A stretch of DNA of 64,000 nucleotides from CAYIBZ01 sp964361795 (GCA_964361795.1 CAYIBZ010000002.1:11331-75330), one strand, 5' to 3'. Positions 44,348-53,396 are shown, counted from the first letter of the stretch. Numbers and translations: made by a program. The notes: generated by a model from the sequence alone, not told the origin.

Positions 44348-46556
44348 GTATTAAGTTTACTAGATTATCAACGGTTCGGCTTATGGAAAATTGCTGGGCC
44401 TTTTCTTTGGCGTTTTTGACTATCATTTCACGAAAATCTTCGTCCCTGCTGATTCTTTCTATGGCAGTTAAAATCTGTTCTTTATTGTTCGGTTCAACCA
44501 AGATTCCCTCTTTCCCGTCCTCTATTATCTCGGTCAGGTTGCCGATATTGGTAGTCACAACGGGCACGCTAGCGTTCATTGCTTCAACCACCTGAAAAGA
44601 AAAGCTCTCAAATGAAGTATTAAGTACAAAAACGGATGCTTTTCGCAAATGGTCCAAAAGTTTTTCCCTAGGTATCGAACCGGCTAAACTGACTTGATTA
44701 TTTAATTTTAAATTTTCCTTGCCTACCGGCAGGCAGGCAATTTTAAATTTTAAATTATCGTATTCCGGCCCGTCGCCAACAATAATCAACCGCCAATCCG
44801 GCAAATCTTTCATTATATCAATCAAAACGTCAAATCCTTTCCACGGAACTAGCCTGCCGGCCGATAGTATCGTTTTGGAATTTGGTCCGCCAGCTGGCGG
44901 ATTATTTTGCATTTGGATTTTGGCATTTGGATTTTGCAATTGAATACCGTTGTAAATAACTTTGACTTTTTTCGGATTTTTTATCCAACCGCCGACCAGT
45001 TTTTGGAAATACTTGCTCGGCGTGATGACCAAATCGGCGCGGCCAACAACCCATTTCTGAATGTTACGCAATAGTTCCGTCCGCCAACCGTATCTTCGTT
45101 TTTGAAAATCATCGATTCCGTCTTTCACTCCGAAACGCTGGACGGCCTGCTCCCAGGCATAGTCTCCCGCCACACGAATGAAGAATTTTTTACCCAATAT
45201 TCTCGCCGCTAACAGCGAAGGTAGGCCAACACTGACGGGATCCTGAGCGTATACGATCTCGAAATTCTTGGACTTCCACAGGCAACTCCAAAAATAGGCT
45301 AGGTGCCTGATAATTTTCGGTTTTTTGCGAAATTCGGTAAATGCCAGATGATCCACCTTAAAACTTCGTTTGGGTAATTCTTCTTCCAAAAGCTCGGTAT
45401 AGGTGGCTGGACCCCCGATATCTGGAGGATAGATACCGGTTGCTATGAGCAACCGCTTAATTTTCAATTTTTGAAATATGGATTCCATTTTTGAGGATAT
45501 TAAATCCCAAGAATAGTTTTCTAAAACCAGCTTGCGGCCGTTTTCGGAAAGTCTCGCATACAGTTTACTGTCAGTGAGTAAAATTTTCATTTTCTCCGCC
45601 AAATCTTTTGGATCGTCTACTTTAGCAAGAAGTCCCGTAGCCACTTGCCCTGAGCTTACCGAAGGATTTTTTAGGAAATCGGGAATGCCGCCCACGGCTG
45701 TTCCGATGACAGGTAAACCAGCCGCCATTGCCTCTAAAAATGAACTCCCCAATCCTTCTGATCTGGATGGCCTGACAAAAATATCTGCTTTTGCGAGATA
45801 TTCCGGAATTTTCTCGGGGTCAATATGTCCCAAGAATTCAATGTAATTTTCTACTCTTAAATCCCTGACTAATTGTTTAAGTTTCAATTCGTCAGGACCG
45901 CTACCTAAAATTTTCAATTTACAATTTTTAATTTTCAATTTATGAAGTTCGGGTATAGCGCAAATTAGGGTGTCAAGTCCGTTTTTATGCACCAGTCGCG
46001 AAGTCGTAATAATTATTTTAGCATTTGGATTTTGGGATTTTTTTTGAAAATTGAAAATTGTAAATTGAAAATTTTCTAGCGATACTCCATTCGGCACCAC
46101 TTCAATTGGACATATCGCTCCATACCTTTTTGCAAAGTCGGCCAAATAATTACTGATTGCTTGAATACGATCCGCTCTTTTAAAGATTAGTCTCCAAAAT
46201 GGATACAAAATTCCCACACGATTCAATATATGCCCTTCCGAATCACCTTCCTGTAGAGTCAATAAAAAAGGGATTTTCGGATGCCGTAATTTAAATAAAA
46301 GCGCCGCGAAACCCGCATATGCGGCCATCACTCCCCAAATCGCCTTGAAGGGCTCTTTCTTATGGGCGCGCTCCGCCGCCAACCATGAACGGAAGATATA
46401 AAAAAACTTTGCCGGCCTGCCATGGCCGTATTTTTGAAAATCATGAGCGAAAATTTGAAAATCAAAATCCGGAAGGCGTTCCATTATTTCTTTCACGGCT
46501 ATTTCCGCTCCACCGACAAATGGCGAATATGCAAGACTAAAAACGGCTACTTTCAT
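44331..46556 (-). CDS. tandem GT4-GT4 fusion glycosyltransferase
   Basis: A 741-residue protein made of two complete GT4 enzymes. The first (about 1-368) has SPFVGGAEIAVKEI, TTSRLVHKNGLDTLI and SRSEGLGSSFLEAMAAGLPVIG. The second (about 370-741) restarts with LLIATGIYPPDIGGPATYTE and has SAGRLVPWKGFDVLI and NTSFESFSFQVVEAMNASVPVV. It may add two sugars in succession. At least five in-frame repeat-derived insertions are visible: NFQFTIFNFQKKSQNPNAKI, PSVSSGQVA, NPNAKIQMQNNPPAGGPN, LKIKNCKLKI and CLPVGKEN. Both EX7E motifs are intact, so both halves could be active. Confidence 0.85.
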   Translation of the reverse strand: MKVAVFSLAYSPFVGGAEIAVKEIMERLPDFDFQIFAHDFQKYGHGRPAKFFYIFRSWLAAERAHKKEPFKAIWGVMAAYAGFAALLFKLRHPKIPFLLTLQEGDSEGHILNRVGILYPFWRLIFKRADRIQAISNYLADFAKRYGAICPIEVVPNGVSLENFQFTIFNFQKKSQNPNAKIIITTSRLVHKNGLDTLICAIPELHKLKIKNCKLKILGSGPDELKLKQLVRDLRVENYIEFLGHIDPEKIPEYLAKADIFVRPSRSEGLGSSFLEAMAAGLPVIGTAVGGIPDFLKNPSVSSGQVATGLLAKVDDPKDLAEKMKILLTDSKLYARLSENGRKLVLENYSWDLISSKMESIFQKLKIKRLLIATGIYPPDIGGPATYTELLEEELPKRSFKVDHLAFTEFRKKPKIIRHLAYFWSCLWKSKNFEIVYAQDPVSVGLPSLLAARILGKKFFIRVAGDYAWEQAVQRFGVKDGIDDFQKRRYGWRTELLRNIQKWVVGRADLVITPSKYFQKLVGGWIKNPKKVKVIYNGIQLQNPNAKIQMQNNPPAGGPNSKTILSAGRLVPWKGFDVLIDIMKDLPDWRLIIVGDGPEYDNLKFKIACLPVGKENLKLNNQVSLAGSIPREKLLDHLRKASVFVLNTSFESFSFQVVEAMNASVPVVTTNIGNLTEIIEDGKEGILVEPNNKEQILTAIERISRDEDFREMIVKNAKEKAQQFSISRTVDNLVNLIHDASK
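44719..44740. repeat. palindromic micro-insertion, CLPVGKEN type, copy 1
   Basis: A 22-base near-palindrome with a TTGCCTACCGGCAGGCA core, flanked by AATTTTAAATTTT on both sides. It is translated in frame as ACLPVGKEN. The same sequence with the same flanks recurs at 47088-47109. Confidence 0.8.
44886..44901. repeat. perfect 16-bp palindrome inside the GT4 fusion gene
   Basis: TCCGCCAGCTGGCGGA, translated in frame as PPAGG in the linker between the two domains of the second GT4 half. It lies directly beside an ATTTGGATTTTGG repeat tract. Confidence 0.7.
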
Positions 46557-47674
46557 GATTTATAAATTTCTTCGGTTTTTTTAATCATTGTCAGCAAATT
46601 CAATTTTTCTTTCAAAAAATTGTTGGCTTTGGCGGCAAAATCTCTTGCGTCTTGTGGATGTTCTAATAAGTAGCTTACTGCCCTTGCTAATTCTTGGGGT
46701 TCCTTGGGGGGCATCACTAATCCCCGTCCTTCAATAATTTCAGTCATTCCGCCAACGCGCGTCACCACAAGCGGAATTTCTGCCGCCATCGCCTCGAGCA
46801 TAGTATATGGCAGTCCTTCTTTAATAGAAGTTAAAAGAAAAATATCAAATGCTTTCAAATACGGGGCGGCTGGCGCGATATTTTCTAAAATGAAAAACCG
46901 ATCGCCTAATCCTAAGTTCTGAATTCTAGACTCTAAATTCTTCTTTAACGGTCCCGAACCGATAATAAAAAAATTAACATTAGGTAATAACGCGGCGCTT
47001 TCCAGGAAAGTTATATAATCTTTTTCCGTTACTAAACGGCCAACAGAACCTATCCATATGCCATCAATTTTCAATTTTAAATTTTCCTTGCCTACCGGCA
47101 GGCAGGCAATTTTAAATTTCTTTAGCAATTCCCGACGAGCTTCTATTTTTCCTAAAAAATTTATTGGCGCAATACCATTATATATAGTTACTAATTTTTC
47201 AAATGGCGCGATTTTGTGATTAATAGCTAATTGTTTGTCATATTCAGAGACATTAATAATAACGTCTTGGAATCTGGCGGCTATTTTATGCAGCCAGATA
47301 TAGAAATGCCTCTTTAAAGAATTTAATTTATTATTTGGATTAAAAACCCATCCATGCGCGGTAAAAATAATCTTTTTAACTCCTGCCAACCTTGCCGCAA
47401 TGGCTCCTATAACACCCGCCTTGGAACTGTTAAGATGTACAATATCTGGCTTTTCTTTCCAAAAAAAGAAAAGTAATTCTCCTAAAGCTAACAGATCGTT
47501 AATAAACAAAAAATGAGGCAAAAGAGAATTAGACAGGAAACGAGCGCCAGTCCTGCCGCCAGTTAAAATCTTCAATTCAAATCTGCTAAGGTCAAGATTT
47601 TCTTTAAGATCTTTGACGTACTTCTGCGCGCCGCCAACATCATCTTTCGTCACTAAAAGGATGATCTTAATCAT
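46553..47674 (-). CDS. GT4 family glycosyltransferase
   Basis: A 373-residue GT-B enzyme with DVGGAQKYVKDLKENLD at the N-terminus, HLNSSKAGVIGAIAARLAG, VTIYNGIAPINF, GSVGRLVTEKDYITFLES and TSIKEGLPYTMLEAMAAEIP with the EX7E acids. The organisation resembles polysaccharide GT4 enzymes that add to undecaprenyl-linked chains. It carries the CLPVGKEN insertion (47088-47109) and SRIQNLGLGD (46908-46943), the latter from an ATTCTGAATTCTAG tract. The start lies 20 bases after the TPR gene stop. Confidence 0.84.
   Translation of the reverse strand: MIKIILLVTKDDVGGAQKYVKDLKENLDLSRFELKILTGGRTGARFLSNSLLPHFLFINDLLALGELLFFFWKEKPDIVHLNSSKAGVIGAIAARLAGVKKIIFTAHGWVFNPNNKLNSLKRHFYIWLHKIAARFQDVIINVSEYDKQLAINHKIAPFEKLVTIYNGIAPINFLGKIEARRELLKKFKIACLPVGKENLKLKIDGIWIGSVGRLVTEKDYITFLESAALLPNVNFFIIGSGPLKKNLESRIQNLGLGDRFFILENIAPAAPYLKAFDIFLLTSIKEGLPYTMLEAMAAEIPLVVTRVGGMTEIIEGRGLVMPPKEPQELARAVSYLLEHPQDARDFAAKANNFLKEKLNLLTMIKKTEEIYKS
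47088..47109. repeat. palindromic micro-insertion, CLPVGKEN type, copy 2
   Basis: The same 22-base near-palindrome as at 44719, again between AATTTTAAATTTT arms, translated in frame as ACLPVGKEN. Here it sits in the linker before the GSVGRL motif, a different place in the fold from copy 1. Confidence 0.8.
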
Positions 47675-47694
47675 TCCTTTTTATAACCCAAATT

Positions 47695-48474
47695 TTATTG
47701 ACGCAGTTTCTCTATTTCTTGTTTAACTGCTTCAGCTTGAGTATCGCTGAAACCTTCGGCTGTTAAAAATTTCTCAAAATATTTTATTGCTTCCGCTTTT
47801 TCTCCGGTATCTCTATAATATAATGCCAGATTTAATAACAAATTAGCGTCTTTTGGGACATATACCAACCCTTCAAGCAAAACATCATCCACTAAATCAT
47901 ACTTCTCTTTATAAAAATCTCGGTAAAATTCCGCTAATCCTAAATGAAAATTGACTGAATTGCGGTCTAATCGAAGGGCTTTATAATAGTTTGATTCGGC
48001 CTTCTTAAAATCCCGCAAATATAATGCATAGAGATTGCCAAGATTAAAATAGTTTAAGCCATAATTGGGATTAATTTTATTTGTGTGATCCCAAACATCT
48101 TTTGCTCCGACATAATTATCAACATTTTTTTTAACTAAGCCAATATCAATCCAATTATCAATCTGATCTGGATTTTTTGTAACTGCCTCTACAAGACTTA
48201 GTAATCTATTGCGATTACTTTCCACAAATTCCTTTGGATACTTTTCCAAAATCTTATAATCTCCAAGATAATCCAACTTCTGACCAGTATATTTTTGCCG
48301 AGGCGCAACATCTTTATTTGTGGTACTAATAATGTTTTCTGTTGTAGTACTAGCTACTACGTCTGGTTGCGTTATTGGCTCCGATTTGTCAAATAAATAA
48401 GCAGAAGTTATCCAACCGCCCGCCGCTAAAAACAAACCAAGAGCTGTTATCCAAAATAAAAATTGCTTAGACAT
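47695..48474 (-). CDS. membrane-anchored TPR protein
   Basis: A protein of about 259 residues. An N-terminal helix (FLFWITALGLFLAAGGW) is followed by a Ser/Thr-rich linker and four to five TPR-like helix pairs, such as LNYFNLGNLYALYLRDFKKAESNYYKAL and LNLALYYRDTGEKAEAIKYFEKFL. It is probably exported and anchored by its N-terminus, acting as a scaffold. The frame opens at 48513, but the ATG at 48474 gives a proper membrane signal. It lies between the surface protein gene and the GT4 genes. Confidence 0.75.
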   Translation of the reverse strand: MSKQFLFWITALGLFLAAGGWITSAYLFDKSEPITQPDVVASTTTENIISTTNKDVAPRQKYTGQKLDYLGDYKILEKYPKEFVESNRNRLLSLVEAVTKNPDQIDNWIDIGLVKKNVDNYVGAKDVWDHTNKINPNYGLNYFNLGNLYALYLRDFKKAESNYYKALRLDRNSVNFHLGLAEFYRDFYKEKYDLVDDVLLEGLVYVPKDANLLLNLALYYRDTGEKAEAIKYFEKFLTAEGFSDTQAEAVKQEIEKLRQ

Positions 48475-48510
48475 ATTGACATTTATTAAAGCAAAAAAAT
48501 GACTAAAACG

Positions 48511-48538
48511 CAAACCCCTCCGATGTCCATCGGAGGGG
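48511..48538 (-). terminator. strong hairpin after the surface protein gene
   Basis: An 11-base-pair stem, CCCCTCCGATG (48515-48525) with CATCGGAGGGG (48528-48538), followed on the minus strand by TTTGCGTTTT. A second smaller stem (CTAAAG/CTTTAG, about 48550-48568) precedes it. Confidence 0.65.
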
Positions 48539-48575
48539 TAGCGCTTTAACTAAAGCTCAAGCCTTTAGCTAAGAA

Positions 48576-51500
48576 TTAACTACTCTTACTTAACGTTTCA
48601 GCAACGCCCGTATCGGTATTACTCAAACCAGGCACCAGGAATCCGTTAAACCAATCATAATCAACAACATTCTGACTGCTATTGGTAGAATTACCGGACC
48701 AGATAAAGTCGTTGTCGCTGTACAAGTCAGTGAGACCGGCAGTGGTAGCAAATATGTAACGACCAGTGCTCCAGTCATCGCTATCCGCGGTATTTTCCTT
48801 ACCACCGTTTTCGTCCGCAACACGACCAGTTACATGACCGCCAACCGCAAAGCTTGCATCGCCCTGCATCTTGACCGTAATGCTATGCGTAGTAGTGGCA
48901 TTAGTGATATCACCAAGCAATTCAAACCATCTAGTTGTGCCAGCTGTAATTCGGATAGCTTCAGGCGTACCGCTAGCTGTCGCAGTCGGATTGAAGTAAA
49001 CAGATAGATCAACATCTTGATCTCCTTGTAAGACCGTACCATCGCCATCAGCAATACCGCCAGCTAAAGCTTCTGTAGAAGCCTCAACCATGAATGCTGG
49101 CATATGAACGGATGTGGAACCAAAGTCCACGTTATCCTCTACGCCATTAGCAATAGCCAAAGCATATTGATTCATAAGACCGTTTGTATTTCCACAAGAC
49201 GGCGTCACGAATTCATCGGAATAACATTTGACTTGCAAGTTAGCCACTGTAAAGTCATTGCTGAAATCGGTATCTATATTACTTCCGGCGTCACCATCGT
49301 CAGTTGGCAATTCAACTACATCTTTTGAGGAAGTTGACAAGTTAAACGTGAACTTGTATAAACTGACGCCATTGGTACCCGAAGGAGCAGAGACTTTGAA
49401 CCTATACAAAGCTTTGCTTGTGGCGTTTTGACCAAATGTATTGTTCGGCAAGGACAGCTTAGTTACGGTCGGATACGCCCTTGCTAATCTAGCGCCATTA
49501 GTACCGGTGTCAGAACCCGCAGAACCGATAGTAGTTCCAGATGATCCCCCTACGCCAACAACACCTCTCTGACAAGTTGCGTTATCGCAGTTTGTTGAGT
49601 TAGAAGCGTCATAATTGATAAATAGCATATGACCAGGACGTCCTGCTAAGGAAGTGCCAATTAGGCCTGCGTCAGCTTTAACGGTAAGAATAACCTGGCC
49701 ATCTTTTGGAACGGTAACGCCAGTCAAAGTTGCAGTCGCGTAATCCGTAGAAGTGAATACTGCTTCGCCAACCTTAGTTGGTGGATTTGTTGCGTTATTC
49801 CAAATCGTTACTTTAGCAACGTCAGATGGGGAGTTAGAAGCATTGGAAGGAGCATTAGAGTCAGTTGAGGTAGCTATCTGCAAACCAAGAGTGTTAACTA
49901 TAACATCCTCATCGGTAGCATTTAGTCTCAATGACAGCAAAGTATTATCTGTAGAACCGGCCTGTACCCATTTAAGCGGAGTAACTGGATCTTCATTAGC
50001 CGACAAACTTCCGCCACTCACGGCGGTAATAATACGGCCATCATTAGCAGTAATAGAATCTGAACCGTCAACCGTTTGGCCGGATGTCATTCCGGTAGCG
50101 GTTAGAGATGCGTCAGCATCGGTAATACCCCATTCCCATTGATGACCAAGAGCAGCGCCAGCAACTAAGTTGCATTTAACACTTAGGGTTTTTACTGTTC
50201 CTTTCGGAACAATCAAACCGGTATCAAAGGCAAATGTTCTATTGGCCGCGCTTGTAAGGCTGTTGGTCGGATTTTCCAGATTGCCGCCAGTATTTAATGG
50301 CGTAGATCCATCGTAAAGTTGGCAATTGGTCAGATCGTCAGCGGCATTTGCGGAAGTGAAAGTAAGCCGCAACTGCATTCCTGTAACACGAACATCTTCA
50401 CCGGAACCGCTTGCGTCTAGTACATAATCAGTGAACTTGTAATTACCGGTTCCAGCAACCACATTTTGAGCAGTAGTACTGCCATTAGCTTGTGTATTTG
50501 GAGTCAGAGTCAACGTCAAAACCGCGGCCTTAACAGTCATAGTACTCATCGTTACCGCGCTAGAAGGACTCGGAGTAACCGTAGTAGTAGATGTTACACC
50601 TTTCACTGTCGTCCAGTCACTGCTCGGAGTGGTAGAAGCGGCAACTGTATCGTTATTACCGATATCAGTACCAATTTTACCTTTCAAGGTATAGACCGTA
50701 CGGCCAGGTTTGAATGTAACAGTATTGGTAAACCTAATACCGTTATTACCTCCGGCTGATCCATCCACCGGACCAGCAACCACGGTGCCGCTTGCGTCAG
50801 CCAAAGTAATACCAGTTATGTCGTTAGTATCAATGGATGCGCCAGTAGCGCTATCGGTGCCATCATCAACAACACTCAAGTCAAAGTTCATGCCAGCAAC
50901 AGTAATATCTTCACCTTTAACATCTACAATTAAACCACCTAGTGGCTGATCCCCCAGAGAAATTGCGATGTTCTGGGAACCAACAGAAGTGGCATTTTGG
51001 GCTGTAATTGTTCCAGAGCCAATATACGCTTCATAGGCGTCAAAGTTTGGCTCTTCCGTACCGATACTGCCGTTGTCGTCAGTAGCAGTGTGAGCGGCAG
51101 CGCCGCCATCCCTACTTGGCAAAACGGAATAATTGTAAGTCTTGCCAACAGCTTGAATATCGGCAAATCGGAACACATCTAAGTCAACAGTTCTTCCGGA
51201 ACCGCCAACCACATCACCTCTAACGTAAACCTGTTTATTCAAACCTTTCAAAACCGTAACGCCATCGCCAAATTTACCGGTGTAGTACTTTCCATCGGAA
51301 CTAACGGTAGCTACATAATCTGTTCCATCAAGATTAACTTTGACGTTAGCAAGATCGGCAGCGCCCGCTGAACCGTTCTGGTACCACCTAACAGATTTAA
51401 GTAAGATGTCTTCGTCAGAACCTGCGATAAGTCTCAAGCCAGAGAAGATTGAACCAGCGGTGCCAACCTCTTTCGTTAGGCCAGCGCCCGGATCAAAAGC

Positions 51501-52469
51501 GCCAATTGCAACAGTTAAGGTTCCAATTGCCAAAGTGCTGTTAACAGTGTGAGTTGCCCCAACCAAAGGATAGGAAGCATTCACATTTGCACTCCCAGCA
51601 TCAACTTTTGTTAAACTCAATGAAACCAGTTGACCATTGTAGTCATTCTGATCGCTATCAGAATCACCAGCTAAGCTCATAGTTCTGGTTTTACCAGCTT
51701 TGACGGTAAACTTTTCAGTTAACGTCAATGTATGATCAGAACCAAATGTCTTAGTTGCGCCTAGTCTTGTGCCGTCTTCATCTAAAAGAATAACGCCTGA
51801 GAAAGCGGAATCATTAGCTTGACCAGTTCTTTCAACCTTCAAAGAATTGACGGTTACATCGCCATCAGCCGAAGCAGTGAAGTTCAATTTCGTAAAATCT
51901 CGGCTGGCAAATGATTCACCGAACAAGCCGTTTGCCGGTTGATTAGGAGCTAAAGTAACAGTTAAACCTGTACCAGCAGGAGCGCCGGGCGCAGCTGGAG
52001 CAGGAGCGCCAGGTGCGGCAGCAAGCGACGTGTACTTTGCTCTAGATTTTGGACCGAAATAACCAACAGCCGGTGAAAGGTTGTTGGCGGCTTGCCATTT
52101 GGCTACGGCTGCTCTAGACAACGAACCAAAATAAGTAGTTTCATTGCCAGGAGAACCTGCGCCACTAGCGGCAACTTTCTGGCCAGCGCCATTTAGGTAT
52201 TGCTGTAAGCATTTCACGTCATCCCCCTTTGAACCCACGGTGAGGTCGCGAGTAAAGTTGCATGACGGAGCCGCTGCAGCGCCACCTGTTTGGGCAGCCA
52301 ATTGCGCCTGAAGGGCCGCAATCTGTTGTAGCAAAGCATTGATTTGCGCTTGCAAATCAGTTGCTTGTGCGTGTGCGACTGGTACAAGCATCGTAAAACC
52401 AGAAAGCCAAAGAGCAGTTGTAGCTGAAAGCACAACTGAAGTGACTTTCCTTGTTATGTTTGTACTCAT
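48576..52469 (-). CDS. large secreted surface protein, S-layer candidate
   Basis: A 1297-residue protein. A signal peptide (LWLSGFTMLVPVAHA, cleavage after AHA) is followed by a short coiled coil rich in Leu, Gln and Ala (36-60), a peptidoglycan-binding domain (about 70-150, GSKGDDVKCLQQYL...YFGPKSRAKY), a Pro/Ala linker and then about 1100 residues of Thr/Ser/Gly/Asp-rich beta sandwich repeats. This is the layout of abundant S-layer-like proteins in Parcubacteria. Cys is rare and occurs in pairs. It is the most likely protein acceptor or neighbour of the glycans made upstream. The 300 bases before it hold no gene, only AT-rich sequence and a terminator. Confidence 0.85.
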   Translation of the reverse strand: MSTNITRKVTSVVLSATTALWLSGFTMLVPVAHAQATDLQAQINALLQQIAALQAQLAAQTGGAAAAPSCNFTRDLTVGSKGDDVKCLQQYLNGAGQKVAASGAGSPGNETTYFGSLSRAAVAKWQAANNLSPAVGYFGPKSRAKYTSLAAAPGAPAPAAPGAPAGTGLTVTLAPNQPANGLFGESFASRDFTKLNFTASADGDVTVNSLKVERTGQANDSAFSGVILLDEDGTRLGATKTFGSDHTLTLTEKFTVKAGKTRTMSLAGDSDSDQNDYNGQLVSLSLTKVDAGSANVNASYPLVGATHTVNSTLAIGTLTVAIGAFDPGAGLTKEVGTAGSIFSGLRLIAGSDEDILLKSVRWYQNGSAGAADLANVKVNLDGTDYVATVSSDGKYYTGKFGDGVTVLKGLNKQVYVRGDVVGGSGRTVDLDVFRFADIQAVGKTYNYSVLPSRDGGAAAHTATDDNGSIGTEEPNFDAYEAYIGSGTITAQNATSVGSQNIAISLGDQPLGGLIVDVKGEDITVAGMNFDLSVVDDGTDSATGASIDTNDITGITLADASGTVVAGPVDGSAGGNNGIRFTNTVTFKPGRTVYTLKGKIGTDIGNNDTVAASTTPSSDWTTVKGVTSTTTVTPSPSSAVTMSTMTVKAAVLTLTLTPNTQANGSTTAQNVVAGTGNYKFTDYVLDASGSGEDVRVTGMQLRLTFTSANAADDLTNCQLYDGSTPLNTGGNLENPTNSLTSAANRTFAFDTGLIVPKGTVKTLSVKCNLVAGAALGHQWEWGITDADASLTATGMTSGQTVDGSDSITANDGRIITAVSGGSLSANEDPVTPLKWVQAGSTDNTLLSLRLNATDEDVIVNTLGLQIATSTDSNAPSNASNSPSDVAKVTIWNNATNPPTKVGEAVFTSTDYATATLTGVTVPKDGQVILTVKADAGLIGTSLAGRPGHMLFINYDASNSTNCDNATCQRGVVGVGGSSGTTIGSAGSDTGTNGARLARAYPTVTKLSLPNNTFGQNATSKALYRFKVSAPSGTNGVSLYKFTFNLSTSSKDVVELPTDDGDAGSNIDTDFSNDFTVANLQVKCYSDEFVTPSCGNTNGLMNQYALAIANGVEDNVDFGSTSVHMPAFMVEASTEALAGGIADGDGTVLQGDQDVDLSVYFNPTATASGTPEAIRITAGTTRWFELLGDITNATTTHSITVKMQGDASFAVGGHVTGRVADENGGKENTADSDDWSTGRYIFATTAGLTDLYSDNDFIWSGNSTNSSQNVVDYDWFNGFLVPGLSNTDTGVAETLSKSS

Positions 52470-52770
52470 ATATTTTTTATTTTCTTTAAATTATTTAACT
52501 AATTAATTGTATATTTTTTAATTGTCAGAAAAATTACCAGAAGTCCTTCTCTTACGCTCATGCGATAGAGAATCGACCCAGACAACGAGATAATTTTAGG
52601 TATCAAAGAATAAAAAAACTCTCCCTTTTTTGGGAGGCCATCAGACATTAGAACAAACTTTGCGCTTGGTAAAAACCAAACACAAAAGCTTTTCTAAAAA
52701 GTCTTGATTCAGCCTCACCCGGAATCAAAACAGAATATTAACCTATACGTTAATTATAACGAAAAAGCGA
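52470..52770. other. intergenic region upstream of the surface protein gene
   Basis: No gene seen. It contains the terminator at 52612-52636, an AT-rich leader directly before the surface protein ATG, and a small CGTTAATTATAACG palindrome at about 52750-52763. A CTGACA box lies in the leader, but no convincing -10 was found at the right spacing. The promoter of the surface protein must lie here. Confidence 0.5.
52612..52637 (-). terminator. rho-independent terminator after the HTH gene
   Basis: CTCCC and GGGAG arms (52621-52636) around six T, followed on the minus strand by TTTTTTT. It lies about 135 bases beyond the stop of the HTH protein gene. Confidence 0.65.
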
Positions 52771-53370
52771 TTATTTCATTACATAGTAACTTCCCGGACC
52801 GCCGTTTCCAACTCTTTCAATAATGCCCTGATTACATAACTTCTGGAGGTCATACCTCATAGTTCTTTCACTAATATCCGGAAATTCGGCAATTATATCC
52901 TTAAGCTGGAGTTGCCGATTTGCCGATTGCCGCATTCTTTCAACAATTGCCGATTGCCGCATTGCCGGATTATTGTATTGCCGGTTTTGGTTGTTTTCAT
53001 CAGAAGGATAACTATGTTCCTCTGTTTGTTGAGAAGAATAAACAGGCAATCTTGAGAACAGAGACTCTAAATTTGGTACTCCTTGCGGTAATTCGGCAAT
53101 TTGCTTCATTGCCGAATTAAGACTATTAAGCTCTCTAATAAGGATAGAGGCGTTGGTCGGTTCTATCTCAAAAATGGACCTGCCTACATTGATCAGGCTA
53201 TCCAAAGACAATACGGTCTTGTTAATAGCAGAAAGATCCATAGATGCCGTATCTTCTATCAATTGGAAGGATAATTTTTCTATTCTTTGTTTTAATTCTG
53301 ATCTCCTGATATATGCGGCAACTCTGATTAGGGCATGGCTGATTTCTTGAGCTTTCTGATTAACAAACAT
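52771..53370 (-). CDS. winged-helix DNA-binding protein
   Basis: A protein of about 199 residues. The last 50 (LQLKDIIAEFPDISERTMRYDLQKL...GSYYVMK) form a DeoR-like winged helix in which SERTMRYDL is the recognition helix. The first 100 residues are helical with no recognised sensor. In the middle, a low-complexity stretch contains MRQSA twice, encoded by repeated TTGCCGATTGCCGC. It may regulate the surface protein gene downstream, but that is only inferred from position. The ATG at 53370 is preferred to a TTG at 53373. Confidence 0.7.
   Translation of the reverse strand: MFVNQKAQEISHALIRVAAYIRRSELKQRIEKLSFQLIEDTASMDLSAINKTVLSLDSLINVGRSIFEIEPTNASILIRELNSLNSAMKQIAELPQGVPNLESLFSRLPVYSSQQTEEHSYPSDENNQNRQYNNPAMRQSAIVERMRQSANRQLQLKDIIAEFPDISERTMRYDLQKLCNQGIIERVGNGGPGSYYVMK
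52915..53120. repeat. ATTGCCG-rich micro-repeats in the HTH gene
   Basis: TTGCCGATTGCCGC occurs twice between 52918 and 52961, further ATTGCCGG units follow to 52987, and AATTCGGCAAT/ATTGCCGAATT forms an 11-bp inverted pair at about 53090-53118. The motif continues more thinly into the GT39-like gene. Confidence 0.6.
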
Positions 53371-53396
53371 CAAAAATTAGTTTAAACTATGCGTAT

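Noticed and set aside
48576..52469. Several frames of 60-130 codons on both strands inside the surface protein gene
   Set aside because: They are shadows caused by the biased codon use of the Thr/Ala/Gly-rich protein and show no protein-like features.
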